Origin: Duganella flavida
GTDB taxonomy: Bacteria; Pseudomonadota; Gammaproteobacteria; Burkholderiales; Burkholderiaceae_D
Assembly: GCF_009857445.1 (NCBI RefSeq)
Contig: NZ_WWCN01000009.1
Span: forward strand, 124,001 to 188,000
Reading direction: 5' to 3'
Length of the DNA stretch: 64,000 nt
Shown here one piece after another: positions 8,989 through 17,554 of this stretch. A model generated the notes under the pieces. That model saw only the letters and a list, made by a program, of their open reading frames with translations. It made no database searches and was not told the origin of the DNA. Made by a program: the position numbers and the translations under genes. The first letter of the stretch is position 1. Every line of letters begins with the position of its first letter.

Positions 8989-9572
8989 ATGCGCTTCTTC
9001 ATCACGCAGCTGGAGGCGACACTGGGCGCACGCCTGCTGACGCGCACCACGCGCCGCCAAAGCCTGACCGAAATCGGCAGCCAGTACGCCGAGCAATGCC
9101 GCGCCATCCTCGCGCAGATCGCCGCCGCCGAACGCGGAGCGGAAGCCATGCGTAGCGTGCCGCGCGGACGCTTGCGCATTACCGCCTCCACCTCCTTCGG
9201 CACCGAATGGCTGGCTCCCGCCATCACCGACTACCTGCGCCTGTATCCCGAAGTGAGCGTGGACCTGAACCTGAACGACCGTATGGTGGACCTGGTGGAG
9301 GAAGGCTACGATGCCGCCATCCGCATCGGCGCGCCAGCGGATTCGAGCCTGATTGCGCGTCCGCTGCGCCCTTATGCGATGGCGATCTGCGCCTCTCCCG
9401 GCTACCTGAAAAAGTACGGCACACCGCGCAAGCCGGAAGACCTGGCCAAGCATGAATGCCTTGACTTCGTGGTGGGCGATGTCGGCGTGCGCTGGCGCCT
9501 GCAATCGGTGCACGGCAAACGGTGGAACGCTTCGGACCAGCGGCACAACTGCCGCTGGCCTCTTCCGCGTAA
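8989..9572 (+). pseudogene. LysR regulator remnant with two internal deletions
   Basis: The frame from ATG 8989 reads MRFF and then jumps into QLEATLGARLLTRTTRR, a segment that normally follows the LysR recognition helix; the helix-turn-helix itself is missing. The effector domain is recognisable up to GVRWRLQSVHGK near 9519. A shift to another frame then gives VERFGPAAQL and a stop at 9570-9572, which looks like a normal LysR C-terminus (compare the common LVERFG ending). So both ends are present while two internal stretches are gone, the second out of frame. It should not bind DNA. Exact junctions need an intact homologue. Confidence 0.75.
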
Positions 9573-9576
9573 AAAG

Positions 9577-11064
9577 TTACTGCGCTTTGATCGCGCCGTT
9601 CTGCGCTACTTGCGACAGCTGCGCCGAAGGCTGCCAGCCAGCGCCCAGCGAACGCGCTACCGCAACAGCAGCCAGCAGGCGCTGGGTGTTGATCTGTACC
9701 GCAGCGCGATCCGCCGCCAGTGCGCTGCGTTGCGCATCGGTCACGTCGAGGTAGGTCGACACACCGCGCTCGTAGCGCGCACGCGCCACCAGGTAGCCGC
9801 GCGCCGCCGCCACTTGCGAGGCCTTCTGCGCATCGCCTTGCAGCTGGCGTTGCTGCACGTCCGACAGCGCATCTTCCACTTCGCGCAGTGCGGTCAGCAG
9901 CTTGGTTTGGTGATTAGCCACGGCTTCTTCGTAACGCGCCTTGGCGATCGCCAGGTTGGCCTTGTTGCGGCCACCGTCAAAGATCGGCAGCGACAGCGCC
10001 AGCGGACCAACGCTGAACTGGCGCGCATCCCCCTTGGCCAGGTTGCTCAGGCTCTCGGAGGCGAAACCGAAGTTACCGGTCAGCGAGAACGAAGGATAGA
10101 ACGCACCTTCCGCCACGCCGATCTGCGCATTGTTCGCACGCAGGGTCGCTACGCTGCCCGCCAAATCAGGACGCTGTGCCAGCAGGCTAGCTGGCAGGCC
10201 AACTGGAATAGCAGGTGGTTGCGGCAGTACGGTGGCATCAGCATTCGCCGCAGTCAGCATGGCCGATGGCGATGCACCAACCAGCGTGGCCAGGCTGTGT
10301 TCCAGCAGATTGCGTTGACGCTGCACTTCATGCAGGTCCGCTTGCGCATTGGCACGCTCGATGCGGGCACGCGACACGTCCAGCTCATTCGACAGGCCGG
10401 CGTCAAAGCGTGCAGTCACCAGTTCTTCGGATTCGCGGCGGGTATCCAGCGCACCTTTCAGGATGGCGATTTCGGCGTCGAGGCCGCGCAGCTGCCAGTA
10501 GGTGGTCGCCAGTTGCGACGACAGAACCAGCAGCACGCCGTCGCGATCCGCCTCCGCCGCCAGCGCTTGCGCGTCCGAAGCTTCTACCAGACGGCGCACG
10601 CGGCCCAGCAGATCCACTTCATACGAGAAGCTGGAACCGACCGAGTAATTATTACCCTTGATCGAACGATGGCCCAGCGCCAGACCTTGCGAAGTCTCGG
10701 CCGAAGTGCGCGAGTTCGAAATGCCAGCGTTGACGCTCAACTGCGGCTGCTCGTTCGCACGCGCCACGCCGGCTTGTTCCAGCGCCTGCACCAGACGCTG
10801 TGCAGCAGCTTTCACGCTTGGATTGTCGCGCAGCGCGGTTTCTTCCAGATGGTTCAGAGTGGTGTCGTTAAACACGGTCCACCATTGCGCGGGCAGGTGT
10901 GCCTCATTGGTACCTGCATTGGCACCTGCTTGCGGCACGTGGCGGAACGACGCATCGGCGACATTGGCCGGCGCTTTAAAATCCGTGCCGACAGTGGCGC
11001 AGCCAGTGACTGCCAAAGTGACGGAAACAGCGAGCGTCAGGCGCTTCAGAGCTGAATTCAACAT
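9577..11064 (-). CDS. Outer-membrane efflux lipoprotein (NodT/OprM type)
   Basis: 495 aa. The signal sequence ends in a lipobox (AVTGC, Cys near 22), so it is a lipoprotein of the TolC/OprM/NodT superfamily. Two internally similar halves contain the long helical hairpins typical of the family (SYEVDLLGRVRRLVEA; LSLPIFDGGRNKANL). It would form the outer-membrane duct of the pump encoded upstream by the HlyD-type and EmrB-type genes; it is last in that operon, 22 bases after the pump gene. Confidence 0.93.
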   Translation of the reverse strand: MLNSALKRLTLAVSVTLAVTGCATVGTDFKAPANVADASFRHVPQAGANAGTNEAHLPAQWWTVFNDTTLNHLEETALRDNPSVKAAAQRLVQALEQAGVARANEQPQLSVNAGISNSRTSAETSQGLALGHRSIKGNNYSVGSSFSYEVDLLGRVRRLVEASDAQALAAEADRDGVLLVLSSQLATTYWQLRGLDAEIAILKGALDTRRESEELVTARFDAGLSNELDVSRARIERANAQADLHEVQRQRNLLEHSLATLVGASPSAMLTAANADATVLPQPPAIPVGLPASLLAQRPDLAGSVATLRANNAQIGVAEGAFYPSFSLTGNFGFASESLSNLAKGDARQFSVGPLALSLPIFDGGRNKANLAIAKARYEEAVANHQTKLLTALREVEDALSDVQQRQLQGDAQKASQVAAARGYLVARARYERGVSTYLDVTDAQRSALAADRAAVQINTQRLLAAVAVARSLGAGWQPSAQLSQVAQNGAIKAQ

Positions 11065-11086
11065 GATTACCTCTTAATTTTTTGTG

Positions 11087-12673
11087 TTAGTGAGCACCGC
11101 CGCCGCCACCACCAGATGGGGCTTTGACTTTATCCGAGAACCACAGCACGCCGATACAAGCGAACAGCACCATCGCAACGAGGAAGAAGCCATCGTTGTA
11201 GGCCATCACATATGCTTCGCGGCGCACGATGCCGTCGACTGCTTTCAAAGCCATGTCCGACGCGGTATTGCTATCGAAGCCTTTGGCGACGAACGACGAC
11301 GTCAAAGCGCTCAAACGCTCCTGAGTAGCCAGCGCAAAATTGCTGACCGATTCACCGATGCGCGCCGAGTGGAAATGCTCGCGATTCGTCAGCGCAGTTG
11401 CCAGCAGTGCGATACCGATCGAACCACCCAAGTTACGGGTCATGTTGATCAGGCTCGAAGCCGATGGCATATCTTTCGGCTGGATGCCATTCATCGCGAA
11501 GTTCGACAGCGTCAGCATCACGAAAGGCTGGCCCAGTGCGCGCACGATCTGCGACAGCAAGAGCTGGTCGTAGCCAGTAGTCGCGTCCATGTAGGAGTTC
11601 ATCAGGCAGGAACCGCCGAACAGCAGCAGACCAAACGTGCACAGGATGCGGTTGTCGACCTTCGACGACAGCTTGGCCACGAACGGCATGATGAACAGCT
11701 GCGGCAAGCCGGCCCACATGATGACCTCACCAATCTGCATCGGCGAGTAGCCCGGAATCTGCGCTAGGAACAGCGGCAAGATGAAAGCAGAACCATACAG
11801 GCCCATACCCATCGCCATCGACAGCGCGGTGGCAGCGGCGAAGTTACGCTGACCGTACAAGCCCAGGTTCACAAACGGCTGCTTGCGCGTGGCGCCGGTC
11901 ACCACCCAACCCAGCAAGCCGATAACAGCCAGCGCTGCGAAGGTGTTGATAAACGCGGAGTCGAACCAGTCCTTGGTATTGCCTTCTTCAAGGAAGATGG
12001 TCAGGCTACCGAGGCCCATTGCCATGAAGGCGATACCCAGCCAGTCTGCAGTGAACAGCGCCGACAGATTCGACTTCTCTTTATCGAGACCGACTGCAAT
12101 ACCGCCAATCAGCAGCAGGCCCGGTACCCAGTTGATGTAGAAGATCGACGGCCAGCCATACAGCTCGCTCAAATAGCCACCCAGCGTTGGGCCCATCGAA
12201 GGCGCCAGCGTTGCGGTCAAACCGAAGATCGCCATGCCGGTCGCACGTTTCGATGCAGGCAGCTTGGCCATCACCAGCGTCATCGCCATGGGTATCAATG
12301 CGCCGCCGGTAAAGCCTTGCAGCATGCGAAAGGCGATCATGCTTGGCAGATTCCATGCGAAGCCGCACAGCGTGGAAAACACCAGGAACAGCGAGGTGGT
12401 GCCCATCATGTAAGCGCGCATACCGAACACGCGTACAAACAAACCGGTCATCGGGATCACGATAATCTCGGCCACCAGATAAGCGGTGGCGATCCACGAG
12501 CCCTCTTCCTGCGTGGCCGACAGCGTGCCGAGAATATCTTTCAGCGACGAGTTGGTGATCTGGATATCCAGCACCGCCATGAAGGCGCCCAGCATGCCGG
12601 CGGCAACCGCTAGCCATGTGCGTGCGGAGACCTTCTCGCCTGGCTGCGGCGGGACAAATGTAGCATTAGCCAT
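11087..12673 (-). CDS. emrB: DHA2-family multidrug efflux permease (EmrB-like)
   Basis: 528 aa with 14 predicted membrane segments. The first carries the DHA2 pattern GAFMAVLDIQITNSSL and the fifth region carries GxxxGPxxGG (GPTLGGYLSELYGW). It exports hydrophobic or anionic drugs using proton exchange and works with the adaptor just upstream (14 bases) and the outer-membrane lipoprotein downstream. The C-terminus ends in a Gly-rich stretch and AH. The symbol is given by family; the true substrate is unknown. Confidence 0.92.
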   Translation of the reverse strand: MANATFVPPQPGEKVSARTWLAVAAGMLGAFMAVLDIQITNSSLKDILGTLSATQEEGSWIATAYLVAEIIVIPMTGLFVRVFGMRAYMMGTTSLFLVFSTLCGFAWNLPSMIAFRMLQGFTGGALIPMAMTLVMAKLPASKRATGMAIFGLTATLAPSMGPTLGGYLSELYGWPSIFYINWVPGLLLIGGIAVGLDKEKSNLSALFTADWLGIAFMAMGLGSLTIFLEEGNTKDWFDSAFINTFAALAVIGLLGWVVTGATRKQPFVNLGLYGQRNFAAATALSMAMGMGLYGSAFILPLFLAQIPGYSPMQIGEVIMWAGLPQLFIMPFVAKLSSKVDNRILCTFGLLLFGGSCLMNSYMDATTGYDQLLLSQIVRALGQPFVMLTLSNFAMNGIQPKDMPSASSLINMTRNLGGSIGIALLATALTNREHFHSARIGESVSNFALATQERLSALTSSFVAKGFDSNTASDMALKAVDGIVRREAYVMAYNDGFFLVAMVLFACIGVLWFSDKVKAPSGGGGGGAH

Positions 12674-12687
12674 GAGAGGCTCCCTGA

Positions 12688-13800
12688 TTACTTAGAGTCT
12701 TTCTGGTTGATCGCTACTTCAGCGATCGCCGACATACCCGGCACCAGACGGCCGCTCAGGGCTTTCACATCTTCAGATTTGAAGACCACTTTGACCGGCA
12801 CACGCTGCACGATCTTGGTGAAGTTACCGGTGGCGTTATCGGCCGGCAGCAGCGCGAATTGCGCGCCCGATGCTGGCGAGAAGCTGTCCACTTTGCCGAT
12901 CAGTTCTTTGCCTGGAATCGCATCGATGGTCACTTTGACTTCCTGGCCGATTTTCATGTCAGCCAATTGGGTCTCTTTGAAGTTCGCGGTCAGCCACACG
13001 TTTTCCTGCACGATGGCAGTCAGCTGCTGGCCTGGTTGCACGCGCTGGCCGACTTCAACGGAGCGCTTGCCGATGCGGCCCGACACTGGCGCCAGGATTT
13101 TGTTGTAAGCCAGTTGCTGCTTGGAGTCCTTCAGTTGCACTTGCAGCACTGCGACCTGCGCGCTCAGTACATCACGTGCCGATTTGGCCGAAGCGATTTG
13201 CGCCTTGGCGGCGACAGCGCTGTCTTTACGTGCTGCGACATCGGCGGTAGCGCTGGCGCGGGTGGCGACGGCGGCATCCAGTTCGGCTTTCGATACGGCT
13301 TTCATCTGGCTGTTATACAGCTGGCCGAAACGCTCGGCGTCCTGCTTGGCGCGTACCAGTTGCGCTTCCGACTGCGCCACTTGGGCGGCGGCGGCGCTGG
13401 CTTGTGCCTGCACTTGGGCGATCTGTGCGTCGGCCTGCGACACTTGCTGCTGGGCCGAGGCGATTTGCGCCTGGATCTGTTCCACTTTCACGCCCTGGTC
13501 GAACGGATCCAGCTCAGCGATCACATCGCCTTCCTTGACCATCTGGTTATCGTCGATCAGCACTTTGGTGACCACGCCGGCAATGCGGGTCGATACCGGG
13601 TGCACGTGACCTGCCACGTAGGCATTTTCGGTCTCAACATAGTAATGGCTGCGATACCACATGCGGCCGCCGGCGGCCAGAGCGGCCAGCGCGACGATGG
13701 CGGCGACCACCAGCACGCGGCGATTCGGTTGCTGGACTGGGGCTGCTTGAGCTGCTGCAGGAGGAACGGCGCTCAGCACTTTTTGTTCTTGGGTGGTCAT
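12688..13800 (-). CDS. emrA: HlyD-family efflux adaptor (EmrA-like)
   Basis: 370 aa. A single N-terminal membrane anchor is followed by a biotinyl/lipoyl-like half (YVAGHVHPVSTRIAGVV), a long Ala/Gln-rich coiled coil at about residues 110-220, and a beta-barrel region (APVSGRIGKRSVEVGQRVQPGQ). It bridges the inner-membrane EmrB-like pump and the outer-membrane channel. It is the first gene of the three-gene operon and is divergent from a TetR regulator. Confidence 0.92.
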   Translation of the reverse strand: MTTQEQKVLSAVPPAAAQAAPVQQPNRRVLVVAAIVALAALAAGGRMWYRSHYYVETENAYVAGHVHPVSTRIAGVVTKVLIDDNQMVKEGDVIAELDPFDQGVKVEQIQAQIASAQQQVSQADAQIAQVQAQASAAAAQVAQSEAQLVRAKQDAERFGQLYNSQMKAVSKAELDAAVATRASATADVAARKDSAVAAKAQIASAKSARDVLSAQVAVLQVQLKDSKQQLAYNKILAPVSGRIGKRSVEVGQRVQPGQQLTAIVQENVWLTANFKETQLADMKIGQEVKVTIDAIPGKELIGKVDSFSPASGAQFALLPADNATGNFTKIVQRVPVKVVFKSEDVKALSGRLVPGMSAIAEVAINQKDSK

Positions 13801-13862
13801 GGATTGCTCCAGAAAATGAAATGAGATAGGAGCATTATCGCCACTTTCAGATCAAAGTCAAG

Positions 13863-13886
13863 AAATGAAACGATTGCATTTCATTT
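13863..13886. promoter_or_regulatory. Candidate TetR operator between efflux operon and regulator
   Basis: A perfect inverted repeat AAATGAAA-N8-TTTCATTT lies between the divergent emrA-like and tetR-like genes, with another copy of AAATGAAA at 13814-13821 close to the emrA start. Length and symmetry suit a TetR dimer, so local repression is the likely role. No experimental support. Confidence 0.6.
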
Positions 13887-13929
13887 TTTTTTGGACTAGC
13901 ATGTCGGCATTCGTTAATATTCCAACGCC

Positions 13930-14637
13930 ATGAATAACACCGACCTGACTGACGACGCCGGGCTGGACGAGCAAGATTGTCCAGAAGGCATGCTTCCTGA
14001 ACATTGCTTCGGCAAGGCTGCCGGCCGCCCGCGCGCTGCCGACAAAGCCGCCCGCCGCGAGGCCCTGCTGCACACCGCCGGCCAGTTGTTCCTGGAAAAA
14101 GGCTATAGCAAGGTCAGCCTGGAAATGATTGCGCGCGAAGCCCACGTGGCGGTGCGTACCATCTACGTCAAGTTTGGCGGCAAGGCCGGACTGCTGAATG
14201 CGGTCATTGCCGACGGCCGCGCTCGCTTCTTCGGCGGCATGGACAATATGGAAACCGACCAGCGCCCGATGGAAGAAATCCTCGGTGATTTTTCGCTGCG
14301 CTTCCTGGAGCTGATCTCGCTGCCGACCTTCTGCAGCCTGCACCGCATGGTGGTGGCCGAAGCCCGTTCGACGCCAGAACTGGCCGAGACCTTCTTCACC
14401 GCCGGCCCGCAACGGACGCGCGAAGAGCTGAACCGCTTCTTCGCCCGTCCCGACGTCCGCGCCCAGCTGCGCCCGGACGTGCGACCGGAAGTGCTGCCGG
14501 TGTTCCTGCTCAACTGCATCATGGGCGACCAGATGACGCGCTTGCTATTCCCGATCACTCAGCCGCCGACGCTGGATGAGCTGCGCGTGCGCGCAGCCGA
14601 AGGGCTGGACCTGTTCTTGCGCGGCGTAAAACGCTAA
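13930..14637 (+). CDS. TetR/AcrR family transcriptional regulator
   Basis: 235 aa. A 30-40 residue leader precedes a clear TetR helix-turn-helix (TAGQLFLEKGYSKVSLEMIAREAHVAVRTIYVKFGGKAGLLNAVI, about residues 57-100). The C-terminal part resembles the AefR-like ligand domain (RFLELISLPTFCSLHRMVVAEA). It is divergent from the EmrAB-type efflux operon and is probably its repressor. The start at 13930 is the first ATG; a later start near residue 21 is possible. Confidence 0.9.
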   Translation: MNNTDLTDDAGLDEQDCPEGMLPEHCFGKAAGRPRAADKAARREALLHTAGQLFLEKGYSKVSLEMIAREAHVAVRTIYVKFGGKAGLLNAVIADGRARFFGGMDNMETDQRPMEEILGDFSLRFLELISLPTFCSLHRMVVAEARSTPELAETFFTAGPQRTREELNRFFARPDVRAQLRPDVRPEVLPVFLLNCIMGDQMTRLLFPITQPPTLDELRVRAAEGLDLFLRGVKR

Positions 14638-14694
14638 AACTCTCCACAGTTTTGTTATTTGTTCTATACTGATTTTTTGCAAATCGGAGAACAC

Positions 14695-14877
14695 ATGAGC
14701 AAAACGAATCGCCTCGACTGGAGCAAGCAAATTACGCTCATGAACGAGCGCATCAAACACTTCCAGGCCAATCCCGGCCAGGAACAATTGGATGCCGTAG
14801 TCACTGAGTTGAAGGCCTACGCCGAAGCAGCCCGCAGCGGCGGCATCGAAATTCCTGCCCGCTTTACCGTCAACTAA
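14695..14877 (+). CDS. Small conserved-looking hypothetical protein
   Basis: 60 aa from ATG 14695, which has CGGAGA upstream; the longer frame from 14659 is not supported. The sequence is hydrophilic and helical (WSKQITLMNERIKHFQANPG) with no membrane segment or known motif. It ends two bases before the GNAT start, suggesting co-transcription. Function unknown. Confidence 0.6.
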   Translation: MSKTNRLDWSKQITLMNERIKHFQANPGQEQLDAVVTELKAYAEAARSGGIEIPARFTVN

Positions 14878-14878
14878 A

Positions 14879-15391
14879 ATGCTCATCCGCACGCTGCAGG
14901 CCGACGACGTGGAACGCCTGCTGGCGTTCGAAACGGAAAATCGCGCGTGGTTCGAGCAGCATGTGGAAGCGCGCAATCCAGCCTTTTATTCTGAGGCCGG
15001 CGCGGCTGCGCATATTGCGGATTATCTCGACAGCTACGCCGCTGGCGTCATGCACCCATGCGTGCTGACCAGCGACGACGGTGCGCGCATCATCGGCCGC
15101 GCCAACTTGCGCCGCATCGACCGCGTGGCCGGCAGCGGCGAAGTCGGTTACCGCATCGCCCACAGCGAGGCACGCAAGGGATTGGCCAGCAGCTCGCTGG
15201 CCCACTTACAACAGCTGGCGCGCACGCAATACGGCCTGCGCCTGCTGAACGCATGGATTTCAGATCAAAACGCCGGATCAAAACGCGTGATGGACAAATG
15301 CGGCTTCACTCGCGACGCGCTGGCGCCGCCGCAAGTGGTGCAAATGCACGGCGTTGCGCACATCTCGCACCTTTACCAGTGCCGTTTGTAA
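14879..15391 (+). CDS. GNAT family N-acetyltransferase
   Basis: 170 aa of the RimJ/RimL-like GNAT group: an N-terminal IRTLQADDVERLLAFE, a central strand IIGRANLRRID, an acetyl-CoA loop region around RKGLASSSLAHLQQLA, and LNAWISDQNAGSKRVMDKCGF near the C-terminus. It probably acetylates a protein N-terminus or small amine; the target is unknown. It is convergent with dsbA, with only 4 bases between the stop codons. Confidence 0.88.
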   Translation: MLIRTLQADDVERLLAFETENRAWFEQHVEARNPAFYSEAGAAAHIADYLDSYAAGVMHPCVLTSDDGARIIGRANLRRIDRVAGSGEVGYRIAHSEARKGLASSSLAHLQQLARTQYGLRLLNAWISDQNAGSKRVMDKCGFTRDALAPPQVVQMHGVAHISHLYQCRL

Positions 15392-15395
15392 GGAC

Positions 15396-16055
15396 TTATT
15401 GGCCGCGTGCCTGGGCAACCAGCACATCCAGCACCTGCAGCGTGGCTGCGCCCAGTTGCGGACGCGCGATGCCGGGATTGCTGGCGTCGACCATCGACGG
15501 ATTGGTCAGGTAGCGGCCAGCCACGATCAGCGTCGGCGTGCTGGTCACCTCATAGGTTGCGGCCACGCGGCCTGCACCCTTCAGACGCGTCATCACCGAG
15601 AACGAGTTGTAGGTCGCGGTGAACTTGTCCTTGTCGACGCCATTCTTCACCGCCCAGTCGATATTATCCGCATCGCTCTTCAGGCGGCGGCGTTCAACGT
15701 GCCAGGTCGTCAGGATTTTGGCGTGCAGCTGCTCTTCCAGCTTCATCGCTTCCAGCGTCAGGAACATATGCGCTTCCGGATCGTTCTCACCCGTCAGCGG
15801 CAAGTGGATGCGGCGGAAGCTGATACTATCGCCCTGCTTCTTCACCCACTCCAGCATGGCCGGTTCCAGCGCGTAGCACGCCGGGCAGTGGTACATGAAG
15901 AATTCGATCACTTCGACCTTCTTGCCCTGCACCTGCACTGGCTGCGGCGTTTTCAGGGTGGTGTACTCGGCGCCGTTGCGCGGCGCGGTGGGCGAGGCAA
16001 ATGCGGTAGCGGCGCACAGGCCGGCCACCAGCAAGGCAGTCTTCAACAAACGCAT
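15396..16055 (-). CDS. dsbA: Thiol:disulfide interchange protein DsbA
   Basis: 219 aa with a signal peptide (TAFA), a thioredoxin fold with the redox site C57-P-A-C60 (FFMYHCPACY) and the cis-proline loop TSTPT near 171-175. It introduces disulfide bonds into periplasmic proteins and would be reoxidised by a DsbB not in this window. CPAC rather than CPHC is a normal variant in betaproteobacteria. It is likely monocistronic. Confidence 0.93.
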   Translation of the reverse strand: MRLLKTALLVAGLCAATAFASPTAPRNGAEYTTLKTPQPVQVQGKKVEVIEFFMYHCPACYALEPAMLEWVKKQGDSISFRRIHLPLTGENDPEAHMFLTLEAMKLEEQLHAKILTTWHVERRRLKSDADNIDWAVKNGVDKDKFTATYNSFSVMTRLKGAGRVAATYEVTSTPTLIVAGRYLTNPSMVDASNPGIARPQLGAATLQVLDVLVAQARGQ

Positions 16056-16088
16056 GGTGATCCTCTTCAGGGCGAAAATAACAGGGTA

Positions 16089-17006
16089 TCACTTCGGCGG
16101 TGGATGCGCCTCAAGACCGGCGATATCCTGCATCAGCGCGATCAGGCGTTTGGCGCCGAGGCCCAGCGGCCGGTCATTGAGCCACACCACATCCACCCAC
16201 AGCCGCAACTCATTGCTCATGTGCGCGAAGCCGATGCGCAGTAATTCGCCGCGCTCCAGCAATGGCGCCACTTGCCGCAGCGGCAGATAAGCCCAGCCCA
16301 CACCGGCGCGTACCAGGCTGAGTGTCGCCAGATGGCTATCGGTGCGCCACAGCTTGCGCGAGATGAGCACGCGCTGGTCGGCCTCCATGTCGCGGCTGAA
16401 GATGGCGATCTGGCGCAGGTCGACCAGGTCCTCCAAACGAATGCCGTCCTTCCGTTCCAACGCCAGCTTGTGGCGCGGCGAGATCACCGGCACCAGCACT
16501 TCGCTGCCCAGCTCCTGAAAGCTCTCACGGTCATTCACGCTGGGACGTTCGTAGACCAGCGCCAGCTGCGCTACGCCATCGTGCAGCATACGCAGCGCTT
16601 CGGCTTGCGGCGCGGACAGCGCCTCCACTTCCAGCGATGGGAATTCTTCCGCTAGCCGTGCCAGCGGATCGCTCCATTGCGCCGACAGCAGCTCCGGCGC
16701 AATCGCCAGCGTCAAGCGCTGCTCCAGCCCTTGATGCAGCGCCAGTGCGTGTGCCTGCAAACGGCGTAGCTGTCCTGCCATCTGGCGCGCGTCGGCCTCC
16801 AGCGCGCGCGCCGATTCGGTGGGCCGCACGTCGCGCGAACTGCGCTCGAAAAGCGTCAGGTCCAGCTCCGCCTCCAAGTTCGCAATCGCCATGCTGACCG
16901 CCGACGGCACGCGGCCCAGCGCGCGCGCCGCAGCCGAGAAGGAGCCGTGATCCAGCACCGCCAGGAAAATTGCCACATTGTCAGATGAGAAAGCCATGCG
17001 CCTCAT
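16089..17006 (-). CDS. LysR family regulator divergent from PACE efflux gene
   Basis: 305 aa (or 302 from the ATG at 16997). The N-terminal helix-turn-helix is clear (FLAVLDHGSFSAAARALGRVPSAVSMAIANLEAEL), followed by the LysR effector domain. It is divergent from the PACE transporter gene 17095, the usual pairing for this transporter family, and a classic LysR box lies between them. It probably activates the transporter gene on binding its ligand. Neither start has a good ribosome binding site. Confidence 0.9.
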   Translation of the reverse strand: MRRMAFSSDNVAIFLAVLDHGSFSAAARALGRVPSAVSMAIANLEAELDLTLFERSSRDVRPTESARALEADARQMAGQLRRLQAHALALHQGLEQRLTLAIAPELLSAQWSDPLARLAEEFPSLEVEALSAPQAEALRMLHDGVAQLALVYERPSVNDRESFQELGSEVLVPVISPRHKLALERKDGIRLEDLVDLRQIAIFSRDMEADQRVLISRKLWRTDSHLATLSLVRAGVGWAYLPLRQVAPLLERGELLRIGFAHMSNELRLWVDVVWLNDRPLGLGAKRLIALMQDIAGLEAHPPPK

Positions 17007-17010
17007 GCTA

Positions 17011-17023
17011 TCAGAAAAACTGA
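17011..17023. promoter_or_regulatory. LysR-type box (T-N11-A) between LysR and PACE genes
   Basis: TCAGAAAAACTGA is a 4-bp inverted repeat around AAAAA and matches the T-N11-A LysR consensus. It lies 5 bases upstream of the LysR start and 72 bases before the PACE gene, as expected for autoregulation plus divergent activation. Confidence 0.55.
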
Positions 17024-17094
17024 AAGCAGCTGACTTTAGTTATCAGGAAAAATTCCCTATCATGCCGTTCGTTGTTAAGAAAAAAGGAAATACC

Positions 17095-17514
17095 ATGCAA
17101 GGCCTGAAACGCAAAGTTGTCTACGTCTCCCTATTCGAACTGATCGCCATTGGCCTGACCAGCAGCATCCTGATATTCAGCGGCCAGGACGCAGGCCATG
17201 CCGGCGCCGCAGCCGTTGCTTCGTCAGGTCTCGCCATCATCTGGAACTTCATCTTCAACTCGTTGTTCGAAACATGGGAAGCGCGCCAGGTCACGCGCGG
17301 CCGCAGCTGGAAACGCCGCGCCGTCCACGCCATCGGTTTCGAAGGCGGCTTGGTGCTGGTACTGGTGCCGCTGTTCGCATGGTGGCTCAACATCACGCTA
17401 TGGGAAGCGCTGGTGCTGGATATTGGCCTGCTGCTGTTCTTCATGGTCTACACCTACATCTTCAGCCTCGCCTTCGACCGCGTGTTCGGCCTGCCCGCAT
17501 CGGCGCAGGGATAA
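17095..17514 (+). CDS. PACE-family efflux transporter
   Basis: 139 aa with four membrane segments arranged as two BTP domains; the repeated SLFE-type motifs at KVVYVSLFELIAIGLTS and FNSLFETWEA, plus HAIGFEGGLVL and YTYIFSLAFDRVFG, are typical of proteobacterial antimicrobial compound efflux proteins. Known members export biguanides and polyamines by cation antiport; the natural substrate here is unknown. The ATG has AAAAGGAA upstream. The neighbouring divergent LysR is the likely regulator. Confidence 0.9.
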   Translation: MQGLKRKVVYVSLFELIAIGLTSSILIFSGQDAGHAGAAAVASSGLAIIWNFIFNSLFETWEARQVTRGRSWKRRAVHAIGFEGGLVLVLVPLFAWWLNITLWEALVLDIGLLLFFMVYTYIFSLAFDRVFGLPASAQG

Positions 17515-17554
17515 GCTAGAATCGGCGACATACCATCCAACAGGGGAATGTCGC

